Below are positions 24,011 to 32,805 of a DNA stretch of 41,225 bases, one piece after another. A program made the position numbers and the translations under genes. The notes beneath the pieces are model-generated. The model worked only from the letters and a program-made list of their open reading frames with translations. It ran no database searches and was not told the origin of the DNA. Origin of the DNA: a virus; the IMG/VR virus record IMGVR_UViG_3300006749_000030, positions 1-41,225 of that record, one strand, 5' to 3'. The number at the start of each line of letters is the position of its first letter. Within the stretch, counting starts at the first letter, position 1.

Positions 24011-27000
24011 ATGAACGAAGAGATATTAAAAAATATTTGGAATCAACTTACAGCTGATGGTGCAACAACCAGTGATTTTGAAACTTGGAAGAATAATTTT
24101 GCAGGTAGCGAAGAGATTCAACAAAATGTTCATACTTATTTGTTTAAAAATGGGATGACTAAAAATGATTTAGAAACTTGGTCCTCAAATGTAGGTTTAA
24201 AAAAAAAAGACAATACTCAACAGCAGCCTAAAAAAGAACTCATACCTCAAGAAGATTCTCCAAAACCTTTTGTTATGCCTGAAGTATTTGGTGAACCAAT
24301 GCCTCAAGACTATTTTATATATGGAGAAAAAACTCCAAGACAAGAAATAGATAACTTCATTGAAACAAGAGAGCCTACAGAACAACAAGAAAAATATTCT
24401 TTTCAACAAAATGTAGGGGCAGGGACAGGTTTAGGTATTAATGTAATTCAGCAACCTAAAGTTTTTAGTAAACCAGAATTTAAAGTAGATGAAGAGGTTT
24501 TATCAAAGATAACTTTAGACCCTAATATTCAAAAAGCATTAGAGAAAAATTTAATAACTGAAGAGGATATAAAAAAAGCTTTTGTTGATGGTGATGAAGT
24601 TATGCTTAAAAAAATACAAAGCGTAACCAGAAGAACACCAAAGGAAATAAGAGACTCTTATACAAATAAAAGATTAAATAAAGTTTTTGCTTATGAAGAA
24701 AGCTCAGGATTAGATGATAACTTAAATCAAGTCAAAATGAATCTTGATGAAATAAGTATAGATGAAATGTACGGTGTTGATGATTTAAAAAAAATTGACG
24801 GCCCTAAAGGAAAAATAAATATAAAAGATTTTGATGGATATTTATCAGAACAAGGATATAAAAAACAATTTAAAAAATATTTAGAGGATGAAACTATTTC
24901 GCTTGATGGAAGAGAGTATGATATATCGGGTAATTTTAATCCTTCGCTTGCAGCAGAAAGATTGCTGTTTACTTATTTAAACAATTATTTAAATAATCAA
25001 GTAGAAAGAAATGTGGACTTTCAAAAATTAAAATACCAAGAAGAAAATGATGGCAGTATGCCAAGTTTAGATGGTGTAGAATTAAGTTATTCATCAGGTG
25101 TGGATACTGAAAAAGTAAAAGAATTTATACAAGAAAAATTTCCAAGATATGTTCAAAAATTAAAAGCACAAGATGCTAAAAATCAAGAACTATGGCAAGA
25201 AAGAAAAAAAGATACAATATGGAATTGGGATGTAGCTGGGGATTTGTTTGTAGATTCTGTTACCCAAGGAGCTCGTGCATTAAACGATAGAATAGACACC
25301 TTATCAGAGGGGTTTTATAATTTTGTAGGCCTTGATGGTGTTGCTGATGAAGTTAGAATGAACTCTGCTGAAACTAAGCTTAACAGGACTGATTTGATGC
25401 GATATGTTTTAGCTAATGGAAAAGAGGTGGAAGTAGATGGTGTTAAATATTTAGTAGATGATACGGGACAAGTATATTCTACAGCTCATAAACTTAGAGT
25501 AACTCACGTTTTAAGTCCAGGAGAATATAAGTCTATTACACAAGCAGCGAAGCTTGAAGGTAAAGATACTTATTCATTTAGCGGAATCGGCTTAACTGTG
25601 GAAACAACAGGTGTTTTATCAGATATGTTATTACAGTTGGCAGTTCAAAGAAACGCATCAACTCTTTTAAAAGGAGGTGCTTCGCTGACTTCAAATGTAG
25701 GAGGTGGCGTTAAAAAAGCTGGGGATTTGCTTGCAAAAATACCTATGAAAAGAGACATGTCTGGTATTATAATAGGACAAGGAACTTTGTTTTCCACTAA
25801 TTTATATGCTGAGACAAAAACAAGAGCTTTAGAACAAGGGTTGTCTGTAGAAAAAGCAGATGAAATTTCTGCCATGGCTGCAAAACAAGGATTTACGTTG
25901 GGTGCATTAACAGCCCCACTATCTCCACAAATGTATGCTATGAATAAAATATTCGGTAAAGAAGCTACTAAAAAAATAAGTAAAGAAATGTTGGATGCTT
26001 ATGTTTCAAAGGGGCCACAAGGTTTTCAAGAAGTAGCTAAAAAATATTTAGGTAAAGTGTTGTTTTATAATAAACAAGGTTTAGCAGAAATGTTTCAAGA
26101 AAACGTACAACAAGGCGGAGAAGCTTTTGTTGTTGCTCCTAATATTAATAAAGTAGCGGGAAAAGAAATAATAAGAGATACAATTTCACTTCAAGAATTT
26201 TTAAACACTTCTATATTATCATACGCTGCTGGATTTCTTATGCCTTTTGGTGGTGATGTTTTTAGTAAAGCTACAGGTAGAGGAGGTGGTGTAGATGGTA
26301 CTGATAAGCTTCAGTTATTATCCATATTGGCTGAAGATGTAGATAAAACTACTGAATTATTAAACAGTCAAGTTGCTAAAGGTTTATATACGGAACAACA
26401 AGTAAACAAAATTCTATCTGACATTGAAGTATATAGAAATAGTATAAACAGCATACCTACCAATTTATCTTCACAAACGGGTCTTGAAGTTATGCAAGAT
26501 TTAAATGAAATAAACAGACTTGAGCAAAAGAAAAAGAAACTAGATAAAGCTTTTCATGCAGAAATAGATAATGAAATAGAGGGTATAAGAGAAAATATTA
26601 GAAAAAAAGTAGATGCTAATAAACAAGTTGACTCCGAAGTCGAGCCAGAGTTAGAACAAACCCCGCAAGCTATTACTGATGAACAAGTAATAGAAAGAAT
26701 TACAACTGAAAAAGATAGCGATGTTTATACTCAAGAAGAGTTTGATAACATGAAAAAGAAAATGGAGCAAGAGCAACGTGAATCAAGAGTTTCAAAAGAC
26801 TTTGACGCATTGAGAAGGCTTAAGGATGAAAAGGGTGAGGATTATGCAGACAACCTTTACAAGTCAAACCCCGACCAGTTTTTTCAAGAAGTTGAGGAAA
26901 TGAAAAAGAAGATGGAGCAAGAGCAAACTGAATCAGATGTAGACACGGAAGTAACTGAGGAGGCTGAAACTAAAATATTTGAAGAAGGAGAAACAGATAT

Positions 27001-30000
27001 TGAATTTACTAGGAAATCCCAAAAAGGTGATGTTTTTACCTACAAACAGGTTGTAACCGATGAAACAGTAGAGGGTGATGAACAAACTACAGGTGTAAAA
27101 AAAGTAGAATATGTAGGGCAAAAGAATAATTCTGGTAGAAAAATAAAAAAAGCCACGGTTCCTGTTGGAGAAACTGAATTTAGTGATAGAGAACAAGAGC
27201 TTAGAGAACAACTCATAGAAGATGGACTTATTGATGAAGATGTAGATGTAGACTTAGATATACAAGAAGCTCGAATAATTCCCGAAACGACAAAAGCTGC
27301 TGGTTCTGGAACAATTTCTTTTAAGGTTAGGGTGAAACCAAAGGGCAAATCTGCTTTTGGAGCTCCAACATTTGTACTACAACTACCTATAAAATCTGGA
27401 GGTGTAGAGCCAGAAGTTCAACAACCTAAAGTAGTTAATGAAAGTAATGTGGTTATGCAAGCTTTAAATGAAGCTGAAAATAAAATAACTAAAAGAGCAC
27501 AAGGAAGAAAAGCTTTACAAGACGCAAAAAAAGCTGTTATAAAATTCTTAAAAGAATCTTTACCAGCAGATGTATACAGCAAGCCAGAGGTTTTAAAGAT
27601 AACCAGAAAAGTACAAAGAGCTAATGAAAATAATATTGATAAAATATTTAAAGAAATACAACAAGTAGTAAACCAAAAGGTAAATGTAAAATTAGAAAAA
27701 CAAATCAATAATATTCTTACAGACAAGTATCAAAAAACAGAAGGCGGTAAAGTCAAAGCTAAAGGTATTGATAATGAAATGAGAAAAAGAATTGCAAGCA
27801 TAAATTCTAGGCGTTTAAAACCAGGGGTTGATGTTGGTGTAGTGTTTAACACAAATAAAGAACTGCTAGAAAGAATTAATGAGTTAGATGCAAAAACTGT
27901 TAAAACAGATTCAGACTTAAATGAAATGGTTGATTTAACAATACTTCTCAATTTAAATAATTCTTTGTTGATGGAAAATAATGACATCAATAAAACAAAA
28001 GCATTGTCAAATGCAGCAACACCTCTTGAGCAAATGATAGAAGAAGGAAGGTCTGAATTAAAAGAAGAACTTACTCAGGCTTCAAAAAAATATGCGGGAG
28101 CTATTGGTATTGTTTTTAGACAAATAACAGGAAAAAAAATAGATTTTTCTGACCCTCAGGCTAAACAAGAATTAAGATTAGAGCTTAAAGATGTAAAAGA
28201 TTTAAAAAAGAGAAAAGAACAAACACAAAATGTTATTAAAAAATTCTTTACTACAATCAATACTAAAATCAAAGCTTTTTTTAATCAAGCAGAAGCGTTA
28301 GATGGATTGATGGATTTAATTTCAAAAACTCCTGGTGATATGTTTGGAGGTATATTGCAAGAAATGGTTACAGAAAGAGTGGATGAATCTAGTATTATAT
28401 TCAAAGAAAGAACTATTCAGAATGAGTTAACTCTTGCTAATTTTTTTGAAAAATTGTATGGTAAAAAATGGAGAAGCGAGGTTAGAAAAAACAATAATTT
28501 ACCTAACGAACCAACATATATTAGAAACGAAAAAGCTTACAACCAAGCATATAAAGATTACGAATCTAACCCAACAAAAGAAAATAAAGCAAAGCTAGAT
28601 AAAGCAAAAGATTTGAATTTAAAATTTTTATCTCAAAATCAAATAATTTATGTATATAATCTTGCTAAAGACCCAGCAAATGATGCAGCTTTTGAAAAAA
28701 CATTTGGTCCAGACTATAAAAGAATTTTAAATGAAATAGAAAATAAGCTTGACCCCAAAGCAAAACAATTTGCTGATTGGTTAGTGAATGATTTTTATCC
28801 GTCATTGTACAATCACTATAACAAAACATACAAAGCTTTGTTTAGAACGGATATGCCGTATAATGAATTTTATTCTGGTATGATATATAGGGAAAATATT
28901 GAGCGTGAGCCACCAGATATGTTAGGAAATCCTTTTTCAATAAACAACTCTGTAGGGTCAAGCTCTACAAAAGCTAGAACAGATACTAATGCAGAGATTA
29001 AAATAATGAATGCTGTAGATGTTATGGCTACTTATTTAAGAGACATGGAATACTTTGCTGCGTATGGTGAAACAATTAGAGATATTAATAAAATGTTTTC
29101 TGAACCAGCAGTTAAAGACGCTATATCTAATATCCATGGTGATTATGTTAATGAGCTTATTGATAACATGATTGGAAAAATTGCAAACAAAGGTGTAAGG
29201 ACAAATGTAGCTGATTCATTTATAAATACTTTAAATAACTTTTTCTTAGTAGGAAGAATTGGTGCCAACCCAACCATTACTTTAAAGCAGCTTACCTCTA
29301 TGATAACTTATGCGAATGATATAGGTTATGTAAATTGGTTGAAGCATGGTTTAACAAATATTCCTAAAATAAGAAAAACTTGGAAAGAAATAAGTGAAAA
29401 TTCTACCTATATGACAGACAGAAACAGAGTATCTATCACTAGAATTATTGAGGCTTATTCTGATAAAAAGATGGTAAAGTTTGTAGGCGGTAGATATTAT
29501 GATAATTTTGTAAACTTTGTAATGTACCCTACTAAATTTGGTGATAGAGCGGCAATTTTCTTAGGAGGAATGCCTAACTATATATATTACAAAAAGCAAG
29601 CGTTAAAAGAAGGAAAAACAGAAAAAGAAGCTATTAAGATTGCAATTAAAAAATTTGAAAGAGATACTAAAAGAACTCAGCAGTCTCAAGACTTGCAAGA
29701 CAAAGACTATTTCCAAACAGGCTCTGCATGGGTAAGAGGTATGAATATGTTCTTAACTACGCCAAAACAGTATTTAAGAAAAGAAATTCAAGGTGCTAGA
29801 AACTTATACAGAAAAGCAAAAGCTTGGGATAGCAAAGTAGGTAAGGGTAATTTGACTGAAAATTTCAGAACATTACTTACTTATCATTTATTTGCTCCTG
29901 TTTTATTTCAATATGTAGCACTAGGGCTTCCAGGAATACTGAGAGGTTTTAGAGATGATGATGATGAAGATTTAATAAGAGCAGCACTTATAGGAAACCT

Positions 30001-30496
30001 AAACGCACTGTTTATAATGGGAGAGCTTATTAATAATCTTGCGGATAAGGTTCAAGGAAAGCCTTATGCGGGGAAAAATTTCAGAAATATTGCTCCGTTG
30101 ATGGTAACCTCAAGAGTATGGCAGCTTTATGATAGATGGGAAAAGACTAAGGACCCAATTAAAAAACAAGAAGCATTAGAAAGACTACTTGCAGAAGTAG
30201 CATCTATCCCTGGTATTCCCGCTATACAAATACAAAAGTTTGTTAAGAATATGGAAAACTTAGGTAAAGACGGAGATGTTGGTAAAGATATTTTAAGATT
30301 ATTAAACTACTCTGAATATCAGATTGAAGGACCAGACCAAGATGCTCCTAAGAAAAGAAAACCCATGTCTAAAACAGATATGAAAAAACTTCTACCTGAC
30401 TTGTATGAAGATTTGTATGGTAAAGGTGGTGCACTAGAAGACATAGAAAAAGAAAAAAAAGCTCTTAGAAAAGAAATAAGAGAAGCAACAAAATAA
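24011..30496 (+). CDS. Giant internal virion/ejection (cargo) protein
   Basis: 2161 residues from ATG 24011, largest gene in the window. The first 60 residues contain two copies of a short helical motif (LTADGATTSDFETWKNNF and LFKNGMTKNDLETWSSNVG). Then come charged helical stretches, an acidic region around residues 860-1060 with a duplicated KKKMEQEQ segment, and hydrophobic helices near 520-540, 730-750, 1955-1980 (YHLFAPVLFQYVALGLPGIL) and 1987-2010. Such giant helical proteins with late membrane helices are injected by podoviruses (T7 gp16-like, crAss-like cargo) and help DNA cross the envelope. A tape-measure role is less likely in a short-tailed layout. No lytic transglycosylase motif was seen. 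Confidence 0.55.
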   Translation: MNEEILKNIWNQLTADGATTSDFETWKNNFAGSEEIQQNVHTYLFKNGMTKNDLETWSSNVGLKKKDNTQQQPKKELIPQEDSPKPFVMPEVFGEPMPQDYFIYGEKTPRQEIDNFIETREPTEQQEKYSFQQNVGAGTGLGINVIQQPKVFSKPEFKVDEEVLSKITLDPNIQKALEKNLITEEDIKKAFVDGDEVMLKKIQSVTRRTPKEIRDSYTNKRLNKVFAYEESSGLDDNLNQVKMNLDEISIDEMYGVDDLKKIDGPKGKINIKDFDGYLSEQGYKKQFKKYLEDETISLDGREYDISGNFNPSLAAERLLFTYLNNYLNNQVERNVDFQKLKYQEENDGSMPSLDGVELSYSSGVDTEKVKEFIQEKFPRYVQKLKAQDAKNQELWQERKKDTIWNWDVAGDLFVDSVTQGARALNDRIDTLSEGFYNFVGLDGVADEVRMNSAETKLNRTDLMRYVLANGKEVEVDGVKYLVDDTGQVYSTAHKLRVTHVLSPGEYKSITQAAKLEGKDTYSFSGIGLTVETTGVLSDMLLQLAVQRNASTLLKGGASLTSNVGGGVKKAGDLLAKIPMKRDMSGIIIGQGTLFSTNLYAETKTRALEQGLSVEKADEISAMAAKQGFTLGALTAPLSPQMYAMNKIFGKEATKKISKEMLDAYVSKGPQGFQEVAKKYLGKVLFYNKQGLAEMFQENVQQGGEAFVVAPNINKVAGKEIIRDTISLQEFLNTSILSYAAGFLMPFGGDVFSKATGRGGGVDGTDKLQLLSILAEDVDKTTELLNSQVAKGLYTEQQVNKILSDIEVYRNSINSIPTNLSSQTGLEVMQDLNEINRLEQKKKKLDKAFHAEIDNEIEGIRENIRKKVDANKQVDSEVEPELEQTPQAITDEQVIERITTEKDSDVYTQEEFDNMKKKMEQEQRESRVSKDFDALRRLKDEKGEDYADNLYKSNPDQFFQEVEEMKKKMEQEQTESDVDTEVTEEAETKIFEEGETDIEFTRKSQKGDVFTYKQVVTDETVEGDEQTTGVKKVEYVGQKNNSGRKIKKATVPVGETEFSDREQELREQLIEDGLIDEDVDVDLDIQEARIIPETTKAAGSGTISFKVRVKPKGKSAFGAPTFVLQLPIKSGGVEPEVQQPKVVNESNVVMQALNEAENKITKRAQGRKALQDAKKAVIKFLKESLPADVYSKPEVLKITRKVQRANENNIDKIFKEIQQVVNQKVNVKLEKQINNILTDKYQKTEGGKVKAKGIDNEMRKRIASINSRRLKPGVDVGVVFNTNKELLERINELDAKTVKTDSDLNEMVDLTILLNLNNSLLMENNDINKTKALSNAATPLEQMIEEGRSELKEELTQASKKYAGAIGIVFRQITGKKIDFSDPQAKQELRLELKDVKDLKKRKEQTQNVIKKFFTTINTKIKAFFNQAEALDGLMDLISKTPGDMFGGILQEMVTERVDESSIIFKERTIQNELTLANFFEKLYGKKWRSEVRKNNNLPNEPTYIRNEKAYNQAYKDYESNPTKENKAKLDKAKDLNLKFLSQNQIIYVYNLAKDPANDAAFEKTFGPDYKRILNEIENKLDPKAKQFADWLVNDFYPSLYNHYNKTYKALFRTDMPYNEFYSGMIYRENIEREPPDMLGNPFSINNSVGSSSTKARTDTNAEIKIMNAVDVMATYLRDMEYFAAYGETIRDINKMFSEPAVKDAISNIHGDYVNELIDNMIGKIANKGVRTNVADSFINTLNNFFLVGRIGANPTITLKQLTSMITYANDIGYVNWLKHGLTNIPKIRKTWKEISENSTYMTDRNRVSITRIIEAYSDKKMVKFVGGRYYDNFVNFVMYPTKFGDRAAIFLGGMPNYIYYKKQALKEGKTEKEAIKIAIKKFERDTKRTQQSQDLQDKDYFQTGSAWVRGMNMFLTTPKQYLRKEIQGARNLYRKAKAWDSKVGKGNLTENFRTLLTYHLFAPVLFQYVALGLPGILRGFRDDDDEDLIRAALIGNLNALFIMGELINNLADKVQGKPYAGKNFRNIAPLMVTSRVWQLYDRWEKTKDPIKKQEALERLLAEVASIPGIPAIQIQKFVKNMENLGKDGDVGKDILRLLNYSEYQIEGPDQDAPKKRKPMSKTDMKKLLPDLYEDLYGKGGALEDIEKEKKALRKEIREATK
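26750..26937 (+). repeat. Imperfect direct repeat within giant cargo gene
   Basis: Two near-identical stretches of about 38 bases (26750-26787 and 26900-26937) read ATGAAAAAGAAAATGGAGCA... and ATGAAAAAGAAGATGGAGCA..., both encoding MKKKMEQEQ then Glu-Ser. They lie 150 bases (50 codons) apart. This may be a remnant of an internal duplication in the acidic coiled-coil part. Confidence 0.6.
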
Positions 30497-30498
30497 TT

Positions 30499-30663
30499 AT
30501 GCCCTTTAAAAAAATAGGAAAGAACCGAAACCAAAGCCCAAGCGGTAGAATATTTACTGACGCACAAGTGAGGCTGTATTATGCAACTGATGGGTTTAAA
30601 AAGAAACGCAGAAAGCCAAGGAAGCCTAAAGGATTACGCCCTCGAAAAAGAAGGCTTGGTTAA
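30499..30663 (+). CDS. Small basic protein, last late gene
   Basis: 54 residues from ATG 30499 to TAA 30661-30663. N-terminal MPFKKIGKNRNQSPSGRIFT, then a DAQVRLYYATDGF segment and a tail almost wholly of Lys/Arg/Pro (KKKRRKPRKPKGLRPRKRRL). A short protein of this pattern often ends the structural block of flavobacterial phages. The basic tail could bind DNA or RNA, as a packaged or capsid-interior protein might. Its stop codon overlaps that of the first gene on the other strand. Confidence 0.55.
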   Translation: MPFKKIGKNRNQSPSGRIFTDAQVRLYYATDGFKKKRRKPRKPKGLRPRKRRLG

Positions 30664-31028
30664 TAATACTTCAAATATTTTAATGTTTTTTGTTTTGGAT
30701 AAGTCAATATAAGCTCATTGTCTTTCCAAGAAACTTGACCTATAATTTCATGGGGTTTACCATATATTAACCCATCAACACAGGCCCACAAAACCACTGG
30801 GTTTAATCTTTTGTTACAAACTCTAACCACGTTGTTGGCTTTTACCTCTAGTGGATATGCGGTATTGATTGTTTTGTTTATAACAACAACTTCAGCGTAA
30901 GATATAAGATTTTTTGATGCATCAAAAACACGATAGTCTACATCATTAATGCCCATTTTTTTGTAAGAGCCCTTAAACCTATCTACAAATTTTTTTATGG
31001 CAAGTTCTTTAATTTTTTGATGTCCCAT
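30660..31028 (-). CDS. Putative PD-(D/E)XK-like protein
   Basis: 122 residues from ATG 31028, 34 nt inside the end of the upstream gene. Possible nuclease residues: D36 (YRVFDASK), E46 (YAEVVVI) and E61-x-K63 (PLEVKANN), followed by a conserved-looking NPVVLWACVDGLIYGKPHEI segment. The order Asp...Glu-x-Lys with a following helix and strand suggests the restriction-endonuclease fold. I recall phage proteins with this NPVxxWACxDGxIYG pattern, without a known role. It is the last gene of the left-going transcript and converges on the late operon. Nuclease activity is inference. Confidence 0.4.
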   Translation of the reverse strand: MGHQKIKELAIKKFVDRFKGSYKKMGINDVDYRVFDASKNLISYAEVVVINKTINTAYPLEVKANNVVRVCNKRLNPVVLWACVDGLIYGKPHEIIGQVSWKDNELILTYPKQKTLKYLKYY

Positions 31029-31420
31029 TTATCTGCTATATCTTTTAGTGTTTCTAGTAATGGTTTGGTTTTTTTTGTCCATTTGTTTTTGTAATAAGCT
31101 TTTGTAACATAACACTCAGCCAACGGTATATCCTTGTGGTCATTTTTAAAAGTATGCTCTACCAATAAAGATATTGATTTCCCCGTATGCCACGAGTCGG
31201 TAAGCCTTTCTAGTAATAGTCTTTGACCTAAAGGCAAATCATTTCCTTTGCGCTTAACCTCTATCAAAATTAATATTTTATTGTCAAATTCCAAAACCGC
31301 ATCTATATCTGTGGGGTGCACATTACCTGATTCTACGCCTGCAAAATCTATGGATTGTTTTACTTGATTTGTGTTTCTAATTAGAGTCAAAGCTATGTAT
31401 TTCAGCGTGGCATCTTGCAC
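30995..31420 (-). CDS. PD-(D/E)XK family nuclease-like protein
   Basis: 141 residues. The frame starts with GTG at 31420, inside the HNH gene (44-nt overlap); there is no later ATG, so the start is uncertain. It has HPTDIDAVLEFDN, then ILILIEVKRKGND (E54-x-K56) and PLGQRLLLERL with Q66. An Asp before a strand that ends in E-x-K, then a Gln/Arg helix, is the core of PD-(D/E)XK nucleases such as Holliday-junction resolvase-like and restriction enzymes. It likely cuts DNA, for example during recombination or host DNA breakdown. Neighbours include three other nuclease-like genes. Confidence 0.55.
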   Translation of the reverse strand: MQDATLKYIALTLIRNTNQVKQSIDFAGVESGNVHPTDIDAVLEFDNKILILIEVKRKGNDLPLGQRLLLERLTDSWHTGKSISLLVEHTFKNDHKDIPLAECYVTKAYYKNKWTKKTKPLLETLKDIADKWDIKKLKNLP

Positions 31421-31778
31421 ATAACACCACGCATTTTTCTATTTCCTTTAAGATTGTTTCTTTTCCTAAGCCCTGGCATAACGCATCCCCTATAGAAAAA
31501 GATTTGTCGTTATTTATATGATGAAACTCTAAGGCGTTGGTTTTAAAATTTTCATGAGTTTCCTGAGAATAGCCACATATGTTGCAATGCATTTCTTTTT
31601 TTATATCATACAACCACTCTCTTATTCTTTTTTTTCTTTTTCTTTTTACAAGATTATAGCAAACCTTACATTTAAGACGAGGTATTACGGTGCCGTCTTT
31701 TCTTCTTCCAGCTGAAAAAAAATCTTTTACTGGTTTAGATTTTTCACAATGCTTACAAGTCTTCTTCAAAGGACTCAT
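31377..31778 (-). CDS. HNH endonuclease with N-terminal zinc ribbon
   Basis: 133 residues from ATG 31778. N-terminal zinc ribbon with C8, C11, C37, C40 (CKHC...CKVC). A basic linker (KRKRKKRIREW) follows, then the HNH core: a second Cys pair C65, C68 (CNIC), the H-H motif in LEFHHINND (H86, H87), and C120, C123 with H124 and H128 in VLCARCHAEIH. Metal-dependent single- or double-strand cutting is expected. Homing or mobile endonucleases look like this, but its coupled position within the early operon suggests a resident phage gene. It overlaps both neighbours by 26-44 nt. Confidence 0.75.
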   Translation of the reverse strand: MSPLKKTCKHCEKSKPVKDFFSAGRRKDGTVIPRLKCKVCYNLVKRKRKKRIREWLYDIKKEMHCNICGYSQETHENFKTNALEFHHINNDKSFSIGDALCQGLGKETILKEIEKCVVLCARCHAEIHSFDSN

Positions 31779-31944
31779 TTACTGTTTTTAATTTGTCCAT
31801 GATTTTTTTGATGGTTTTTTTGGTATCAACATCTTCTCTGTCTATCAATGCCTCATACAAATCCGAGTTAAGGGTGTATAGTTCGTCCATCACAAAATTG
31901 ACGTGTTTTACCCGTTCATTATCAATAGCAGATATTCTAGCCAT
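31753..31944 (-). CDS. Unknown 63-aa helical protein
   Basis: From ATG 31944, 63 residues, overlapping the HNH gene by 26 nt. Sequence begins MARISAIDNERVKHVNFVMD and is mostly helical and acidic at the end (ESFEEDL). No motif recognised. Regular overlaps with its neighbours and codon pattern support a real gene. It may belong functionally with the nuclease that follows it. Confidence 0.4.
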   Translation of the reverse strand: MARISAIDNERVKHVNFVMDELYTLNSDLYEALIDREDVDTKKTIKKIMDKLKTVNESFEEDL

Positions 31945-31947
31945 TAT

Positions 31948-32097
31948 TTATTCCACTGATTTTTTCAGTTTTTGTTCTATCCTATATCTTTCAAATATTT
32001 CGTTAGAAATAGGCATTGTATCATTTGTTGATAATAGTTGTTTTTTTGTTCTTTCTTTTTTTCTATGCGCTTCAAATATTGAATTACTTATCGACAT
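31948..32097 (-). CDS. Unknown 49-aa basic protein with internal repeat
   Basis: ATG 32097 to TAA 31948-31950. The two halves are alike: SISNSIFEAHRKKERTKKQ and PISNEIFERYRIEQKLKKS share I-S-N-x-I-F-E, an R-rich helix and a K-K end, so it may have arisen by duplication. Very basic helices suggest nucleic-acid binding. It stops four bases before the next ATG. Not recognised from a family. Confidence 0.4.
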   Translation of the reverse strand: MSISNSIFEAHRKKERTKKQLLSTNDTMPISNEIFERYRIEQKLKKSVE

Positions 32098-32213
32098 GAT
32101 TTTTAAATTTATTACGATGGCACCAATAACTCTGCGCCTTCTGTTTTTATAAATTTAAACAAATTTTCGTAATTTTTATTACCATTTCTTGACAAAACAC
32201 TTGTTTTAGATAT

Positions 32214-32588
32214 TTATACATCAAAATTCGGTGCTATTTTTTTTGTTTTAGCCTGTTCTTTTGGTTTGTTTTTTGTCTTTAAGATTTTATTTTCAATATA
32301 ATAATCTAAATATTCATCAGAATTTATTTCTTCGCAATCTAAAAACACAGGGTTTTCTTCTATTTGTTTTAAAAACTCAACAATAAAAAAATAAGGGCTG
32401 TCAAGTGCGTTAGAAACCCCAGCTAATCTTTGAGACCACCCATTTGCTTCTGGCAACTCTTCAATTTCACGGTCAATTTGTTGCGCTATATCTAGTCCTA
32501 GTTTTACTGGTAATTCTCTTATTTTTTCCACAAAGTAATCATCCACTTCGTAGTCTTCATTTCTCTTTGTGTATTTCGACCTTTGCAT
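32214..32588 (-). CDS. Unknown 124-aa acidic protein
   Basis: From ATG 32588, overlapping the VRR-NUC gene by 32 nt. It starts MQRSKYTKRNEDYEVDDYFV, continues with acidic helices (EIEELPEANGWSQRLAGVSN) and ends in KTKNKPKEQAKTKKIAPN. No known motif found. After its TAA the reading frame stays open for another 33 codons, which is likely chance. It appears to be co-transcribed with the VRR-NUC nuclease; a partner or regulator is possible but unsupported. Confidence 0.45.
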   Translation of the reverse strand: MQRSKYTKRNEDYEVDDYFVEKIRELPVKLGLDIAQQIDREIEELPEANGWSQRLAGVSNALDSPYFFIVEFLKQIEENPVFLDCEEINSDEYLDYYIENKILKTKNKPKEQAKTKKIAPNFDV

Positions 32589-32796
32589 ATTTTTTTAATT
32601 CTTCTAATCTGTATTCTTGTAGTTTTGAAACCCTGCCTTTTTTTGTTTTTATTTCACTAAACAAAACATCGGAACCAGGAGGTATAGCAATTAAATCTGG
32701 TATCCCGTTTTTATTTGTTTTTATAAGTTTTATAACATAGTAACCTTTTTCCTCAAGCTCCTTAATTCTTTTCTTCTGTATTTGTTGTTCTGTCAA
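32557..32796 (-). CDS. VRR-NUC domain nuclease
   Basis: 79 residues from a TTG start at 32796; no ATG exists in the early part. The pattern E3 in TEQQIQKKRIKELEEKGYYV, then NGIPDLIAIPPGS with D34, then LFSEIKTKKGRVSKLQEYRL with E48-x-K50 and Q60, matches VRR-NUC nucleases (PD-(D/E)XK superfamily). A TAnnTTTG box on the minus strand (32809-32816) lies 13 bases upstream. VRR-NUC proteins next to an SNF2-type helicase are a known phage pairing and probably act in recombination or DNA repair. Short for the superfamily but complete for the phage type. Confidence 0.8.
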   Translation of the reverse strand: MTEQQIQKKRIKELEEKGYYVIKLIKTNKNGIPDLIAIPPGSDVLFSEIKTKKGRVSKLQEYRLEELKKYAKVEIHKEK

Positions 32797-32805
32797 AACC
32801 TCTTT

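Noticed and set aside
23389-27990. Antisense ORFs of 70-120 codons opposite the cargo genes
   Set aside because: They are rich in Ser/Leu/Phe, have no start context or motifs, and mirror the codon use of the real gene on the other strand.
24011-30496. Tape-measure reading of the 2161-aa protein
   Set aside because: No long-tail genes (sheath, tube, chaperone with frameshift) are present, and the location after the hub and the late membrane helices fit an ejection protein of a short-tailed phage.
31793-32152. Plus-strand ORF of 119 codons opposite the HNH region
   Set aside because: Hydrophobic, Ser/Phe/Leu-rich sequence typical of a reverse-strand shadow; the minus strand genes account for the region.
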